Shown here in pieces: positions 32,834 through 42,518 of a stretch of DNA of 58,574 nucleotides (the stretch's first letter is position 1; each line of letters starts with the position of its first letter). The DNA lies in assembly GCA_013824165.1 (NCBI GenBank), contig PNNH01000033.1, forward strand, positions 1 through 58,574, given 5' to 3'. The position numbers and the translations under genes are program-made. This DNA is from Methylibium sp. (GTDB taxonomy: Bacteria; Pseudomonadota; Gammaproteobacteria; Burkholderiales; Burkholderiaceae_C). Under the pieces are notes generated by a model, which had not been told where the DNA came from, made no database searches, and saw nothing but the letters and a program-made list of their open reading frames with translations.

Positions 32834-33043
32834 TCAGTGCCTCAAGACCCAGGCGCCAGCCACAAAAACGAGGCCCATGGCCGCGTCTTCGGGTAGTTCG
32901 TGCTCAGCGTCAAGCCAGCCTTGGGCGTGCGCCAGCCTTGCCAGTTCGGTGAGCTTGTCGCGGCCCAGGAGGCCGCTGCGCGCGACCTCTCGCGCGGTGT
33001 CGCCCGTGCGCAGTCGCACGAGCACTTGTCGGTACTGGAACAT
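32834..33043 (-). pseudogene. IstA N-terminal fragment of a second IS21-type element
   Basis: Starts MFQYRQVLVRLRTGDTAREVARSGLLGRDKLTELARLAHAQGWLDAEHELPEDAA, a clear IstA N-terminal helix-turn-helix, then degenerates after about 55 residues. A matching IS21 end (TGTCAGTGATCGGCATA on the minus strand, starting at 33173) lies upstream. The copy is truncated and dead. Confidence 0.7.
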
Positions 33044-33173
33044 CTTGATCCTTCTGCGACCCACCTTGCTGCCCTCCGAGCCAAAAAGCTCAGACGGTAG
33101 CCGTGGGGTGGTGGAAGACTCGAGACACCCTTCGAGAAGCCGGCCGGTGGCCGGTATATGCCGATCACTGACA

Positions 33174-33335
33174 GCCGCCGCACATGACAAGTGGTTCCGG
33201 GCCGAGGTTGAAGCCGCCATCCAAGATGGCCGACGATCCGAACACGGTCTGGGTCACCAACGAGGAAGCCAAGGCGAGTTTGGCCAAGCAGCGGGCCAAT
33301 CTGGTGAAACGCATTGAAGGGGGCGCGCTTGAAAA
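33174..33335 (+). pseudogene. Relic of a RelB/StbD-like antitoxin gene
   Basis: One frame reads AAAHDKWFRAEVEAAIQD; a one-base shift then gives ADDPNTVWVTNEEAKASLAKQRANLVKRIEGG. Joined, these resemble the second half of addiction-module antitoxins (HDxWFRxxVxxAL...). The 5' part is replaced by an IS21 end at 33173 and the 3' part is followed by an istB fragment. No toxin gene remains beside it. Confidence 0.5.
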
Positions 33336-33431
33336 GCGTTGGCTTCCAAGGGCCATCGCGAACCGGGAAGCACAGCTTGACGTCATCGCCCGAGACAATG
33401 TGAGCGCCGCAATCGCGCGGGGCGACCGTTC

Positions 33432-33594
33432 TGCCGACCAGGTTGGCGCGGGTCTTCACGCAGTCGTCCAGCAACTCCAGCAAATCGTTGTGCTCGGGCG
33501 CCTTGATTGGCCTGATGGCGAAGTCATCGATCAGCAGCGAATCAAGCTTGGCAAGTTGAGCCAGGCGACGTGCAAAACTTCCGTCCGCATGTGC
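33432..33594 (-). pseudogene. IstB internal fragment
   Basis: AHADGSFARRLAQLAKLDSLLIDDFAIRPIKAPEHNDLLELLDDCVKTRANLVG corresponds to the region around Walker B of IstB (LLIDDF). No start, Walker A or C-terminus is present. It is the remnant of a third IS21-type copy, not of the intact one at 29368-32015. Confidence 0.65.
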
Positions 33595-33616
33595 GATCCC
33601 TCCGGAGATCCTGCGG

Positions 33617-34567
33617 CTACTGCGCAAGCCTGAGTTCTCGCATCACGAAGCCCACGGCATGCACTGAGAGCTCGGCATCCTCTTCTTGGGCGAGACGTAG
33701 TCCACGCGTCTCCTGCTCGTTGGCTTTCCCTCGCGGATGCAGCTTTGCTACGGCCTCTGCCACACCGGCCGCAGCATTCAGCTCATACGGTGCTTCACGA
33801 ATGCGTCGAACCAATTTCCCAAGGTCGAGTTCGACGACCTTCGAGTCCAAGGACTGACTTGCCAGCCACCGGCCCAGGAGCACCATCAAGGCATTTCTAC
33901 ATTGGTCAATGACTGAGATGGCCGTCTCACGGAAGGCCGAATCGAGAACGCGATCAAGGGCTCGCTGAACCGGCTGGCGGTGCTCCTCAAGAAGAGAGTC
34001 CAGCCGCGCCTCAGGTAATACCCCGAAGGACGAAAGCGCCTTTAGCGTCACGAGCACATCGTCACCAACCACCTGTTCAACCTGAACAATTCGCCACATC
34101 GACCATGCACGGTCCCGACCGAGCGCGAGCGTCATTCCTTGGCCACCCCTCGGTTTGCCCAGCAGCTCCTGGCACGGCCAGTGGTGGTGCAGCCGCTTTG
34201 TCATCGACTCGCCCTGACGATGGTTCGCGAACTGCATGCTTGGATGGCCACGAGTGAGGCATTCATCCGGCTGACCAGCCGGGAACGGCTGATATAGCCG
34301 CCCACGTCGGACTCTCGTCACCGGGTCAAATGAATCTTCTCGAAACAGCCAGCGCAGCGCATCCATCGAAATGCCCCGCGGTAGGTTGGCAGCATCCACC
34401 TCGCTCTCGATGAGCTTGGCCTGCGTCAGCAGCGGTGGCGGCACGACCGCGTACTCCGGGCGACCTGCGCCTTCGTAAATGTGGCCGGTGTCCTCTTCGA
34501 ATCCAATGTGCATAGCAATGTGCGAGCGTAGGGAATTCGCCGATGGTACGGACTGCGGCGCAACCAC
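33617..34567 (-). CDS. Hypothetical protein, partner of the membrane-anchored protein
   Basis: 316 residues from a GTG (34567), 4 bp after the stop of the upstream gene. An ATG at 34513 (MHIGFEEDTGHIYEGAGRPEYAVVPPPLL) is a credible alternative. The protein is soluble and mixed alpha/beta in its first half, with a helical C-terminal half (LDSLLEEHRQPVQRALDRVLDSAF..., ELDLGKLVRRIREAPYELNAAAGVAEAVAKLHPRGKANEQETRGLRLAQEEDAELSVHAVGFVM). No nuclease or ATPase motif was seen and no family recognised. It is encoded with the 250-residue membrane protein and divergently from the methyltransferase, so it may belong to a two-gene defence or regulatory module. Confidence 0.6.
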   Translation of the reverse strand: MVAPQSVPSANSLRSHIAMHIGFEEDTGHIYEGAGRPEYAVVPPPLLTQAKLIESEVDAANLPRGISMDALRWLFREDSFDPVTRVRRGRLYQPFPAGQPDECLTRGHPSMQFANHRQGESMTKRLHHHWPCQELLGKPRGGQGMTLALGRDRAWSMWRIVQVEQVVGDDVLVTLKALSSFGVLPEARLDSLLEEHRQPVQRALDRVLDSAFRETAISVIDQCRNALMVLLGRWLASQSLDSKVVELDLGKLVRRIREAPYELNAAAGVAEAVAKLHPRGKANEQETRGLRLAQEEDAELSVHAVGFVMRELRLAQ

Positions 34568-34570
34568 AAA

Positions 34571-35323
34571 TCAGTGCCAGCGGGCAATCAGCCAAGCCGC
34601 CAAACCGCCCAACACACCACTGGTGGCCAGCGGCACGATGAACTCTTTCGTCCACCAGCGCACAGCACCGGGCTCGCGCCCAGATCTTCTGGCCATCTCG
34701 GCTGCGTGCTTCGCCTCTGCCAGGATCTCGCTCACGAGAGCCTTGTAGCAGTCCAGCACCTGGGCCGCCGCGTCGATTGCCACCTTACCGAGATCATCCA
34801 CAGGAGAAAGGTCGATGCCGGCCTCGATACGGATCCCGACGAATTCTTCCCGCGCAGCCTTCGACGTATGAAAGCTCACCTTGGCGGATGAAGCCAATAT
34901 CACCGCCGCGAGCCTATCCATGAATTGAATCAAGTTGCACGGCAAGTGAAACTGATCGTAGGTTGAGTGGAGCGAGAGCATCAACGTGCACCGCCCGCGG
35001 TCGGTCTGCACGCTCAAGCTGTCGATGGCAGAAAAACCGAGACGTGGATCTCCAACCGTCAAGTGCAAAGAATCAGGCAGGTCGGCCGCCTTGACGCCGC
35101 AAAGGTCGTGCACGGTCAAGTCCGCGTTATGGCCGTCCGGCTTCATGCCCAACGCCTCTGCCGCGATTCGAAAATCTGTACCCTCGAACGGTTTCAGAGA
35201 CTGCCAAGAGGCGACGGTGAGTGGCCCGAGCTTCAACCAATGTTGACCGCGCCGGAGTTCAAGCGGCGCAGCATCACTGACAGGCTGAGATGGGGCCGAT
35301 GGCAGCGGAGCTTGGGCGGGCAT
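34571..35323 (-). CDS. Hypothetical protein with C-terminal membrane anchor
   Basis: 250 residues from ATG 35323 (MPAQAPLPSAPSQPV). A GTG at 35422 in the same frame is also possible but would nearly abut the methyltransferase start. The N-terminal 180 residues look soluble and beta-rich (LELRRGQHWLKLGPLTVASWQSLKPFEG, CTLMLSLHSTYDQFHLPCNLIQFMDRL). A helical segment follows, and a single membrane span closes the protein (FIVPLATSGVLGGLAAWLIARWH). Tail-anchored proteins paired with a cytosolic partner are common among membrane-disrupting defence systems, but no known family was identified. Confidence 0.6.
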   Translation of the reverse strand: MPAQAPLPSAPSQPVSDAAPLELRRGQHWLKLGPLTVASWQSLKPFEGTDFRIAAEALGMKPDGHNADLTVHDLCGVKAADLPDSLHLTVGDPRLGFSAIDSLSVQTDRGRCTLMLSLHSTYDQFHLPCNLIQFMDRLAAVILASSAKVSFHTSKAAREEFVGIRIEAGIDLSPVDDLGKVAIDAAAQVLDCYKALVSEILAEAKHAAEMARRSGREPGAVRWWTKEFIVPLATSGVLGGLAAWLIARWH

Positions 35324-35424
35324 GTATAGAACTCTACCCGCAACCAATTTCAAGGTGCCGATCGGCGACACGCAGGGCAGGGGCGTAAGCGCTCGAAGCG
35401 GGTCAAGCCGCGTAAGATCCACTG

Positions 35425-37089
35425 GTGAATAGCCCGCGCCGCCATCCTGAAGACACGCCCACGCTCCGTAAGGAACGTGGTGCGTTTTTCACACCCGACA
35501 AGATCACCGAGTTCATGGCGAACTGGGCCATCCGATCTGCGCATGACCGCGTTCTTGAGCCCTCCGCCGGTGACGCCGCGTTCCTTGTCGCGGCGATCGG
35601 TCAGCTGCGTCAGCTCGGGACGGGCTCGGATTCCAAACCTGTGGTGGAAGGCGTCGAGATCCATGCGCACAGCGCGCGCATCGGTCGCGAACGAGTCCGA
35701 GCAGCTGGAGGCATCGCAAAGATCCAAATCAGCGACTTCTTTTTGGTGACACCCCAGCCGGTGTACGACACCGTTATCGGCAATCCACCGTACATCCGAT
35801 ACCAAGATTTCACTGGCGATGCTCGTGCCCGTTCCCGGGAGGCGGCCTTTCGAGCCGGAGTCTCTCTTTCCGGCCTCGCTTCAAGCTGGGCGGCATTCAC
35901 CATCCATTCCGCGCTGTTTTTAAAGCGAGGCGGACGACTGGCGTTAGTGCTGCCGGCAGAACTCCTGTCCGTAAACTACGCTGCCCCTGTCCGTCGCTTT
36001 CTGTTTAGTCATTTTCGCGAAGTGCAGGTGGTTCTCTTTGAGCAGCAAGTCTTCCCCGAAGCTGAAGCGGATGTCGTGCTGCTGCTGGCAGACGGATACC
36101 TGGACGGGCCAACTGACCATGCGACGTTCCGTCAGGCGAAGAACGCAGACCAGCTTGCCTCACTCAAGGGTGGCCAGTCTTGGGCCCCGAGGGACCCTGC
36201 CAGCAAATGGACAGGCAGCCTGGTAGATCCAAAAGCCGTTGGGGTACTGCAGCAACTGATTGAGTCCGGCTCCTTTACCAACCTTGAGACGTGGGGAGAC
36301 ACGACGCTAGGCATCGTTACAGGCAACAACAAGTACTTCACGCTCTCTCCGGAGAGAGTCAAAGAGCTTGGGTTGCGACGCAATGAGCTTCTGCGTCTTT
36401 CTCCTCCTGGAAGTTCTCACCTGCGAGGTCTGACGCTGACGAGTGAGATGCTCAAACGGCTTGGCCAGCAGGGGCAAGCGACCTACCTCTTCTACCCGAA
36501 AGACCCGCCGTCGTCCGAAGCATCGGCCTACATCGAAGACGGCCATCGAACTGGTGTCGACACCGCCTACAAGTGCCGTGTGCGAAAGGTCTGGTACCGC
36601 GTTCCGCTCGTGCCGGCCGCTCACCTCCTGTTGACCTGTATGAACGCTGACACTCCTCGGCTGACGACCAACGAGGCGGGTGCGCTGCATCTCAACTCCG
36701 TCCATGGCATTTATCTACGGGACGAGCATCGCCAGATCGGGGAGGAGTTGCTGCCTTTGGCAAGCTTGAATTCGGTGACACTGCTGCACGCGGAGTTGGT
36801 GGGGCGCGCGTATGGCGGGGGCATCCTGAAGATTGAGCCACGGGAAGCCGATGTTTGGGCCATGCCCTCACCTGCGTTAGTTTCCGCACGCGCCAAAGCA
36901 CTTCGATCGGTGAAAGCGCAAGTGGCGCAGCTGCTGCAAACCGGCCAGCTTCTGGACGCCGTCGCAGTCGTCGACAAGGCCGTGCTGATCGATGGCGGCT
37001 ACGCCTCAACCAAGAACATCGAAATCGTCAGATGTGCGCAGATCGCACTTTCTGGCCGCAGGACTACGAGGGCGGGAAGTGGCCACTGA
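35425..37089 (+). CDS. N6-adenine DNA methyltransferase (Eco57I/TaqI-like)
   Basis: 554 residues from GTG 35425. SAM-binding motif I is VLEPSAGDAAFL (near residue 42), preceded by RGAFFTPDKITEFMANW (motif X). The catalytic motif IV is GNPPYIRY near residue 118, the gamma-class order of N6-adenine methyltransferases. The C-terminal half should be the target-recognition domain. It overlaps the downstream endonuclease-like gene by 11 bp, giving a methyltransferase-first putative type II restriction-modification operon. Recognition sequence unknown. Confidence 0.9.
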   Translation: MNSPRRHPEDTPTLRKERGAFFTPDKITEFMANWAIRSAHDRVLEPSAGDAAFLVAAIGQLRQLGTGSDSKPVVEGVEIHAHSARIGRERVRAAGGIAKIQISDFFLVTPQPVYDTVIGNPPYIRYQDFTGDARARSREAAFRAGVSLSGLASSWAAFTIHSALFLKRGGRLALVLPAELLSVNYAAPVRRFLFSHFREVQVVLFEQQVFPEAEADVVLLLADGYLDGPTDHATFRQAKNADQLASLKGGQSWAPRDPASKWTGSLVDPKAVGVLQQLIESGSFTNLETWGDTTLGIVTGNNKYFTLSPERVKELGLRRNELLRLSPPGSSHLRGLTLTSEMLKRLGQQGQATYLFYPKDPPSSEASAYIEDGHRTGVDTAYKCRVRKVWYRVPLVPAAHLLLTCMNADTPRLTTNEAGALHLNSVHGIYLRDEHRQIGEELLPLASLNSVTLLHAELVGRAYGGGILKIEPREADVWAMPSPALVSARAKALRSVKAQVAQLLQTGQLLDAVAVVDKAVLIDGGYASTKNIEIVRCAQIALSGRRTTRAGSGH

Positions 37090-38092
37090 ATCAAGCGCAC
37101 GCGACAAGGCATGGGCAATTTTCGATCGGATCGTCGCTGATGCAGCACCCGACGGTGTGCATAGCAACCCGTGGTCGATGGGTCCGAAGGCAGAGCTTCT
37201 CTTCAATCCAGACTATGGCACGCTGAAGCGTTTGCTTGGCGTGCCTTTGTACCTGAAAGCCGATTCACGCACGGGTGTGCCCGCTCTGGCGCTGGACGTC
37301 TGGATTAGTTATGAGCTGAGGCGCGCAGGCTTCGAACCCGACGCGATCTGGCCACGCCCCTCCCATCCCCGAATTCTCCCCGCTCCGATTGCAAATCTGC
37401 TGAAGGCATTGCCCTCCAAGGAGGAGAATCAACTGCGCTCTCGCCTTACGCGCAGTTCAGCCGTCGCCGGCGTCACCTCGTCCAGCGCAAGCATTCTTGG
37501 CAAGAACTACGTCAAGCAGGTCGACGTGATCATGACGGACTGGGCGACTGGTCCCGAGTTACTGATCTCGACAAAACGCATGGACTCGTCCTACGGCAAG
37601 AACGCTGCAAACCGAGTGGAAGAGTCTTATGGCGATGCAAAAAACTTGCGACTTCGGCATCCGCTCGCCGCGCTCGGATTCGTTTTTGGGCTGCGTTCCG
37701 ACGTACTCCAGAAAGAGCCAGATACGGCTGAGTGGCTGATCGACTTGCTCGGCAAGCTCGGACGTGAGGACGACGCATACCACGCGACTTGCCTAGTGCT
37801 GATGGAATACTCGGATAGGGTGGCAACGAACGGGAGCGACGAAGAACGCGCTTCGGCGGAACCTGTGCCTGAACCAGGACCGGAAGTTGAGGTGGCCACC
37901 GAGCTGCCAGTCAACTTCGACGTCAATCGGGCATTGAAAGCGCTGCCTGTCGTTGAAATTCTGGAAGATAAGGTGCCAGAAGAGCTCGCGCCAGGCCGAT
38001 TCTTGTCCGCGATGGTTGCTCGTGTCCTGGGGGCGACCCCTGTCAACATGCACAAAGAAGCGCGCCGACGGCGCGGTGCCCGTCCCCTCTAG
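37079..38092 (+). CDS. Putative type II restriction endonuclease
   Basis: 337 residues if translation starts at GTG 37079, inside the end of the methyltransferase gene; the frame is open from 36992. The core QVDVIMTDWATGPELLISTKRM contains Asp, then Glu-Leu-Leu-Ile-Ser-Thr-Lys, resembling the D...E-x-K arrangement of PD-(D/E)xK nucleases, here with a Thr before Lys. The following NRVEESYGDAKNLRLRHPLAALGFVFGL is typical of restriction enzymes that pair with gamma-class methyltransferases. A C-terminal acidic tail (about 285-310) precedes the end. Coupling to a methyltransferase is the main evidence. Confidence 0.7.
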   Translation: MATESSARDKAWAIFDRIVADAAPDGVHSNPWSMGPKAELLFNPDYGTLKRLLGVPLYLKADSRTGVPALALDVWISYELRRAGFEPDAIWPRPSHPRILPAPIANLLKALPSKEENQLRSRLTRSSAVAGVTSSSASILGKNYVKQVDVIMTDWATGPELLISTKRMDSSYGKNAANRVEESYGDAKNLRLRHPLAALGFVFGLRSDVLQKEPDTAEWLIDLLGKLGREDDAYHATCLVLMEYSDRVATNGSDEERASAEPVPEPGPEVEVATELPVNFDVNRALKALPVVEILEDKVPEELAPGRFLSAMVARVLGATPVNMHKEARRRRGARPL

Positions 38093-38314
38093 CTCCCCCT
38101 GCCCGTCTCCGTCGGGCAGCAAGCAACAGCTGATCACGGCCAGGTGACACAGCGACCGCAAGTTCGCAATGATGGATTCGTTACGTAACCTATTCGCTGG
38201 TACGGCCGGCAGGTGCATCTCGAATGAACCTCCCAAGGGAACTCACTTGGCACCTTAAAGGAGATGCTCATACCATCCAAGCTTCGGAAATCGCAGCAAT
38301 CAGGGAGAAAAGCG

Positions 38315-38542
38315 ATGGAACGATACGCAAACGGGGGCGGAAGTTCAAATGTGATCGCCTATGAGATTGGGCCGCATTCGATAAAGGTTCAGTTCGGGGA
38401 TGGATCGATCTATCTCTATACAAGTCAAAGCGCTGGTGCCGCAAATCTTGAGCAGATGAAGCAATTGGCTAAAGCTGGACAGGGCCTCAATAGCTTTATT
38501 GGCAGGGTAGTACGCAAGGGCTACGACTCAAAGCTTAGGTGA
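38315..38542 (+). CDS. KTSC-like domain small protein
   Basis: 75 residues from ATG 38315, with GGGAG 9 bases upstream. IAYEIGPHSIKVQFGDGSIYLYTSQSAGAANLEQMKQLAKAGQGLNSFIGRVVRKGY follows the KTSC pattern: two beta strands with the V-x-F-x-x-G-x-x-Y-x-Y core, then helices. KTSC domains occur alone or fused to nucleases and tRNA synthetases and may bind RNA or protein. It is a single gene between the restriction system and the OLD/DUF2130 pair; role in the island unknown. Confidence 0.65.
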   Translation: MERYANGGGSSNVIAYEIGPHSIKVQFGDGSIYLYTSQSAGAANLEQMKQLAKAGQGLNSFIGRVVRKGYDSKLR

Positions 38543-38654
38543 TGCTTCGACCGCGCGTGCAATTGCGACGAGTACACGATGCCTTCACACCCATGCGGAA
38601 CGAATTGATTAGAGGACACATCAGCAGCTCATAGCCGCTGGTGCCATCCCCGAC

Positions 38655-40064
38655 TTATCCCGCATCCAAAGGCCCATCCTTTTTGAGCTCGGCGAACTTC
38701 GCGGCCATCGTCGGGTTACCCCGATTCAGCTTCTTGATCGTCACGTCCTGCGCTTTGTCATTCGCCAAACGAAGGTTCCGATCTGTGCCGAGCAGGGCCT
38801 CTTTCGTCTTCTGCAGGTGATCGATAGACTTGTCGATCTCATCGATCGCCGTTTGGAAACGCCTAGAGGCAAGGTCGTAATTTTTCGCGAATGCGGTTTT
38901 GAACGTCTCGAGCTCGGACTCGAAGTTCGTGATGTCGATGTTCTGTGCCCTAACGAGCGCCAGCTCGGCCTTGTACTTGAGCGAGTTCATCGCCGCGTTA
39001 CGCAGCAGCGTGATCATTGGAAGAAAGAACTGCGGCCGGACGATGTACATCTTCGGATAGCGGTGAAACACGTCGACGATCCCGGTGTTGTACAGCTCAC
39101 TGTCGGGCTCGAGCAAAGAGACCAGCACCGCATACTCGCACCCCTTCTCCGTGCGGTCCTTGTCGAGCTCCTTCAGGAAGTCCTCGTTCTTGTTCTTCGT
39201 CGCGGTTCGATCGTTCTCATTCTTCATCTCAAACATGATCGAGACTATCTCAGTGCCTGCCTCATCCGTGTCACGAAAGATGTAGTCACCCTTGCTGCCC
39301 GTCCGCGCGTCGTTGTCCTTCTCAAAATATGCCCGCGGAAACGCCGTCGCTCGAATACGGTTGAATTCGGTCTCGCAGTGTTGCTCGAGGGTTTCACCAA
39401 CCATTTTGGTTGACAGTCGAGCCTTCATATCACGGAGGCGCTCGATCGCGTCATCGCGATCCTTGATCTGCGTTTCGTACTTGTCCTTGAGCGACTTCTC
39501 GGCGAGCTGTTTCTCAAGCTCCACTCGCCCGAGGCCGCTTCTCAGTTCGTCGCGTTCCTTCTCGACCACGCTGACTGCCTCGGTGATCGCCAGCTTCTGC
39601 GCGACCTCCATGGCGTCCAGCTTGGCCTTCAGGCCCTGAATCTCACTGTCCTTGGTAGCAGCCGCTCTTTGCAGTTCGTTTACGAGCTTAGCCTCGGCTA
39701 GTTGGGAGGCGGATTGCTTGTCATGCTTCGCCTGCTCAAGTTCGTTAGCGAGTACGTCACGTTCTTTTTCCACGACGACTAGCGCTTCGGCCACGGCAAG
39801 CTTCCGCGTCACCTCACCTGCATCGAGCTTGGCCTTCAGCTCCTGAATCTCAGCGTCCTTTGCTGTGGCAGCCTTCTGCAACTCGCTGGCGAGCTTGGTC
39901 TTGGCGAGCTCCACAGCATTCCGCTTGTCCTGCTCCGCCAACGCAAGCCGCTCGTGCAACTGCTGCTCGAATTCTCCATCACGAACTTGCTTCAGGATGT
40001 CCGCGTACCCGGCCTCGTCAATCTTGAATGCTTTCCCACAGTGGGGACAGATGATCTCGTTCAT
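38655..40064 (-). CDS. DUF2130 protein: zinc knuckle, long coiled coil, PD-(D/E)xK-like C-terminus
   Basis: 469 residues. A zinc knuckle CPHCGKAF sits at residues 6-13. Residues about 20-225 form a long coiled coil built of two similar repeats ([25 protein letters not shown] and [25 protein letters not shown]). The C-terminal DUF2130 region includes [40 protein letters not shown] and IMFEMKNE, giving the D...E-x-K set of a nuclease fold, and then [11 protein letters not shown]. It follows the OLD gene with a 2-bp gap, so the two are co-translated. The pairing suggests a nuclease effector controlled by an ATPase. Confidence 0.85.
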   Translation of the reverse strand: MNEIICPHCGKAFKIDEAGYADILKQVRDGEFEQQLHERLALAEQDKRNAVELAKTKLASELQKAATAKDAEIQELKAKLDAGEVTRKLAVAEALVVVEKERDVLANELEQAKHDKQSASQLAEAKLVNELQRAAATKDSEIQGLKAKLDAMEVAQKLAITEAVSVVEKERDELRSGLGRVELEKQLAEKSLKDKYETQIKDRDDAIERLRDMKARLSTKMVGETLEQHCETEFNRIRATAFPRAYFEKDNDARTGSKGDYIFRDTDEAGTEIVSIMFEMKNENDRTATKNKNEDFLKELDKDRTEKGCEYAVLVSLLEPDSELYNTGIVDVFHRYPKMYIVRPQFFLPMITLLRNAAMNSLKYKAELALVRAQNIDITNFESELETFKTAFAKNYDLASRRFQTAIDEIDKSIDHLQKTKEALLGTDRNLRLANDKAQDVTIKKLNRGNPTMAAKFAELKKDGPLDAG

Positions 40065-40066
40065 GT

Positions 40067-41947
40067 CTACGCTTGTCCCGCTTTGGTCAGAATCTGCTTG
40101 AGCATCTCTGGAACTGTTCCAGTTGCCTCACGCGTCGCAGTACGATAAGCGTACTGGTTCTTCGCGAGCTGAATTCCTGCGGCGGCCTCAATCGCTGCGT
40201 ACGACGTGCCCCACTCGGCCCAGTTTGATGCCAGGTAGCTCTCCAGGTGGTCGCTCAGAATCGCTAGACGATCGCCAACCTGCTCTGACGGGAAATCGAC
40301 CTCAGTCTGGCCTAAATACTTCAACAGCCGGCGATTCTCAGTCGAAAACTTCGTCCGCTCGCCCTCAATAACTGACAGCTTCTTGCCCGCTGCCTTTGCC
40401 CGCTGCTCGAAACCACTGTCACCGTCGAAGAGCACGTAGGTCGGAATCCCAAGGGAAGTGAGGATGGCTTCAGCTAGTGGGATTCCCCCTTTTCCTCCGG
40501 CCGAAACAATCGCGAGCCCCTGAGATTCGAGACGCCCCACCGCGTCTCGATCACCGATTCCGTAGAAGACAGCCGCCTCTGTATCTCCCTCAACCAATAG
40601 TGCACGTACTGCGAATAGAGCGACAGCGAGCCGGTCAGTGACTATGCCGTCAAGTTGACGGCTAACCTGATCAGCGGCGACTGTTCCATTGAGCTTCGAC
40701 TCCACATGCGCAACCGTGGCGAAGTGGACGGTAACTACCGGGTTCTCGCCGGCCGACCTGGTTAGCCGTCTGACCTGCTCGAAGTGTCGAGCTTCAAGGA
40801 AATATGGGCTATGAGTCGCATAGGTAACTTGTATGCGCTTGCCGGCATCTTCGGCGATCGACCGGAGCACCTTCGCGAACGCCTGAGCTTGGATCGGATG
40901 TTGAAACAGTTCCGGTTCTTCGACCGCCAAGCAGATAACACCCTCTGCTGAAGCCGCACCCGACTTCGCCAAGAGCTGAAGAGCCGAGATCAGCAGCGTG
41001 CGCTGAAAGCCATGCCCCTGTCGCTCGACCGCAGTCTCGGTTGCGCCATCCAACACAGCCACGTCGAACGTTGTGCGAGGTGCCTTGAGTTCAACTTCAG
41101 CAGGGGAAACCATGACAGCTCGACCGGGAGAGTACGACGTGACGATCTCGTTGAGCTGTGTCGTAATGGCCTCAAGCTGCGCTTTGAATTTCTCTTCGTA
41201 GACTTCCTGTTGCTTTGCTCGTGACTCCTCGACGATCTTCGCGATCTCCTCATCAGCGGCAGCACGATCGATTGAACGCTCAAGGATCCGACCGATGATG
41301 CTGGACTTCCCATCTATCGATTCCTCGCTCGCCCTAAGATCTGCAGTTACAAGGACGAAATCGAATAGCCCACTCATCTTCCCGCCGCTGTTGAAGCCAA
41401 AAAAGTTGGTCTGAAGTGCTTCGGGAGCAGCCACGAGTTGGTCAGTGTGAGATGCCTCCCAGATCGCCATAGCCTGATCGATGGCTGTACCTGTATTGGC
41501 TGCTGGTAGGTTCAGATCCGCACGGCTGCTGCGAAGAATGGCGTATTGCTCCTTCTTCGCTGCCGCGCCACCCGCAGCCTTGATCGCGTTGAATTCCGGA
41601 AAGCCCTTCGCATTCGCTGAAAGAATCTCAGAGCCGTCAGGTGATCGACGCTTCCATGCTGTGAATGTGGCAGCACCGCCTGGCGCGTACTTGCCCAGTG
41701 CTTCCCGGTCCTTGTCGGTCAGATCGGCGAAGGTGACTTGAACTTCGATGGTCTCGGTAGTCGCCCCGAATGAGCAGTCTTTCTCCGTCAGCGAGCCAGG
41801 CTTGCCGTTGAAGAACCAGTCGAGCGCACGAAGTACGGTTGACTTGCCTGCACCGTTCGGACCAATGAAAGTCGTGACGGAATCGAAGGGGATCGTCACA
41901 TCTTTCAACGTGCGGAAATTTTTGATGCCAACGGATTGGATCTTCAT
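40067..41947 (-). CDS. OLD family ATPase with Toprim nuclease domain
   Basis: 626 residues. The ABC/SMC-type ATPase has [14 protein letters not shown] and Walker [10 protein letters not shown] near residue 30. An insertion helical region separates it from the signature/Walker B part, where [13 protein letters not shown] (near 340) and [11 protein letters not shown] give Walker B and the H-loop. The C-terminal Toprim domain shows [14 protein letters not shown] (catalytic Glu, about 447), SAGGKGG and LFDGDSG (DxD). This is a full class 1 OLD layout, as in P2 Old and GajA, whose members nick DNA when phage proteins or nucleotide depletion are sensed. No UvrD-like GajB follows; the partner is the DUF2130 gene. 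Confidence 0.9.
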   Translation of the reverse strand: MKIQSVGIKNFRTLKDVTIPFDSVTTFIGPNGAGKSTVLRALDWFFNGKPGSLTEKDCSFGATTETIEVQVTFADLTDKDREALGKYAPGGAATFTAWKRRSPDGSEILSANAKGFPEFNAIKAAGGAAAKKEQYAILRSSRADLNLPAANTGTAIDQAMAIWEASHTDQLVAAPEALQTNFFGFNSGGKMSGLFDFVLVTADLRASEESIDGKSSIIGRILERSIDRAAADEEIAKIVEESRAKQQEVYEEKFKAQLEAITTQLNEIVTSYSPGRAVMVSPAEVELKAPRTTFDVAVLDGATETAVERQGHGFQRTLLISALQLLAKSGAASAEGVICLAVEEPELFQHPIQAQAFAKVLRSIAEDAGKRIQVTYATHSPYFLEARHFEQVRRLTRSAGENPVVTVHFATVAHVESKLNGTVAADQVSRQLDGIVTDRLAVALFAVRALLVEGDTEAAVFYGIGDRDAVGRLESQGLAIVSAGGKGGIPLAEAILTSLGIPTYVLFDGDSGFEQRAKAAGKKLSVIEGERTKFSTENRRLLKYLGQTEVDFPSEQVGDRLAILSDHLESYLASNWAEWGTSYAAIEAAAGIQLAKNQYAYRTATREATGTVPEMLKQILTKAGQA

Positions 41948-42518
41948 AGCTGGTTCTAGCTCCCTGTGCCTTTCGTCGAAGGCCGTTTTTACTTTGCCTG
42001 TGGCGGCCCGGGCATGCTACGACTCCCTCGGCTCGCGAATCCCAGCTAATTTCCCTAATGCGCGGTCTTCCAACGAGTCTGTCGCGACTGATGAGTCGTG
42101 CCGCCGCCCATAGGATTAGATTTCGACGGCTATCCCTGAAGCAAAGTTTCGGTTTGCCCATATGCAGCCTCGGCAACTAGGCCGGATGGGTTCAGGGGTC
42201 GAGCTTGCATAGTGCGGGCGCTGGCCAAAGTTGACCGCCCCTCCGGCTGGCGGTGACCAAGCCGCTGGTCATGACCTCGAGCAACCGGCCGCTGTGCAGG
42301 GCGGATTCAACCGGTCGACGCAACACACTAGGGGCCGCTCAGGCCGAAGGAGTGTTGGACATGAGACAGCGATCGCGGATCTACTACTCGGATACTCGCC
42401 TGTCAGCCGACATTCGAAGTGGCGCGCCTCAGACTGAACAGAGTTCTATCGCCGCTGACGATTGAGGCATGGAAGGCTCTCCTATCGGGAACAGCCCGGA
42501 CGTTATGCTCTCGGCACT
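41948..42518. other. 571-bp region without a confident gene
   Basis: It is the upstream region of the OLD operon and of the nuclease gene at 42519. Around 42290-42330 the sequence GGTCGACGCAACAC resembles the terminal sequence of IS30-type elements, so a degraded IS end is possible. Nothing else was recognised. Confidence 0.35.

Noticed and set aside
33184-33633. 149-codon plus-strand frame taken as an intact gene
   Set aside because: Its first third is an antitoxin relic out of frame with its true N-terminal part, and its last third is antisense to an istB fragment.
38099-38119. Hairpin CTGCCCG/CGGGCAG after the restriction endonuclease gene as a terminator
   Set aside because: There is no T-tract on either side; kept only as a weak structural note.
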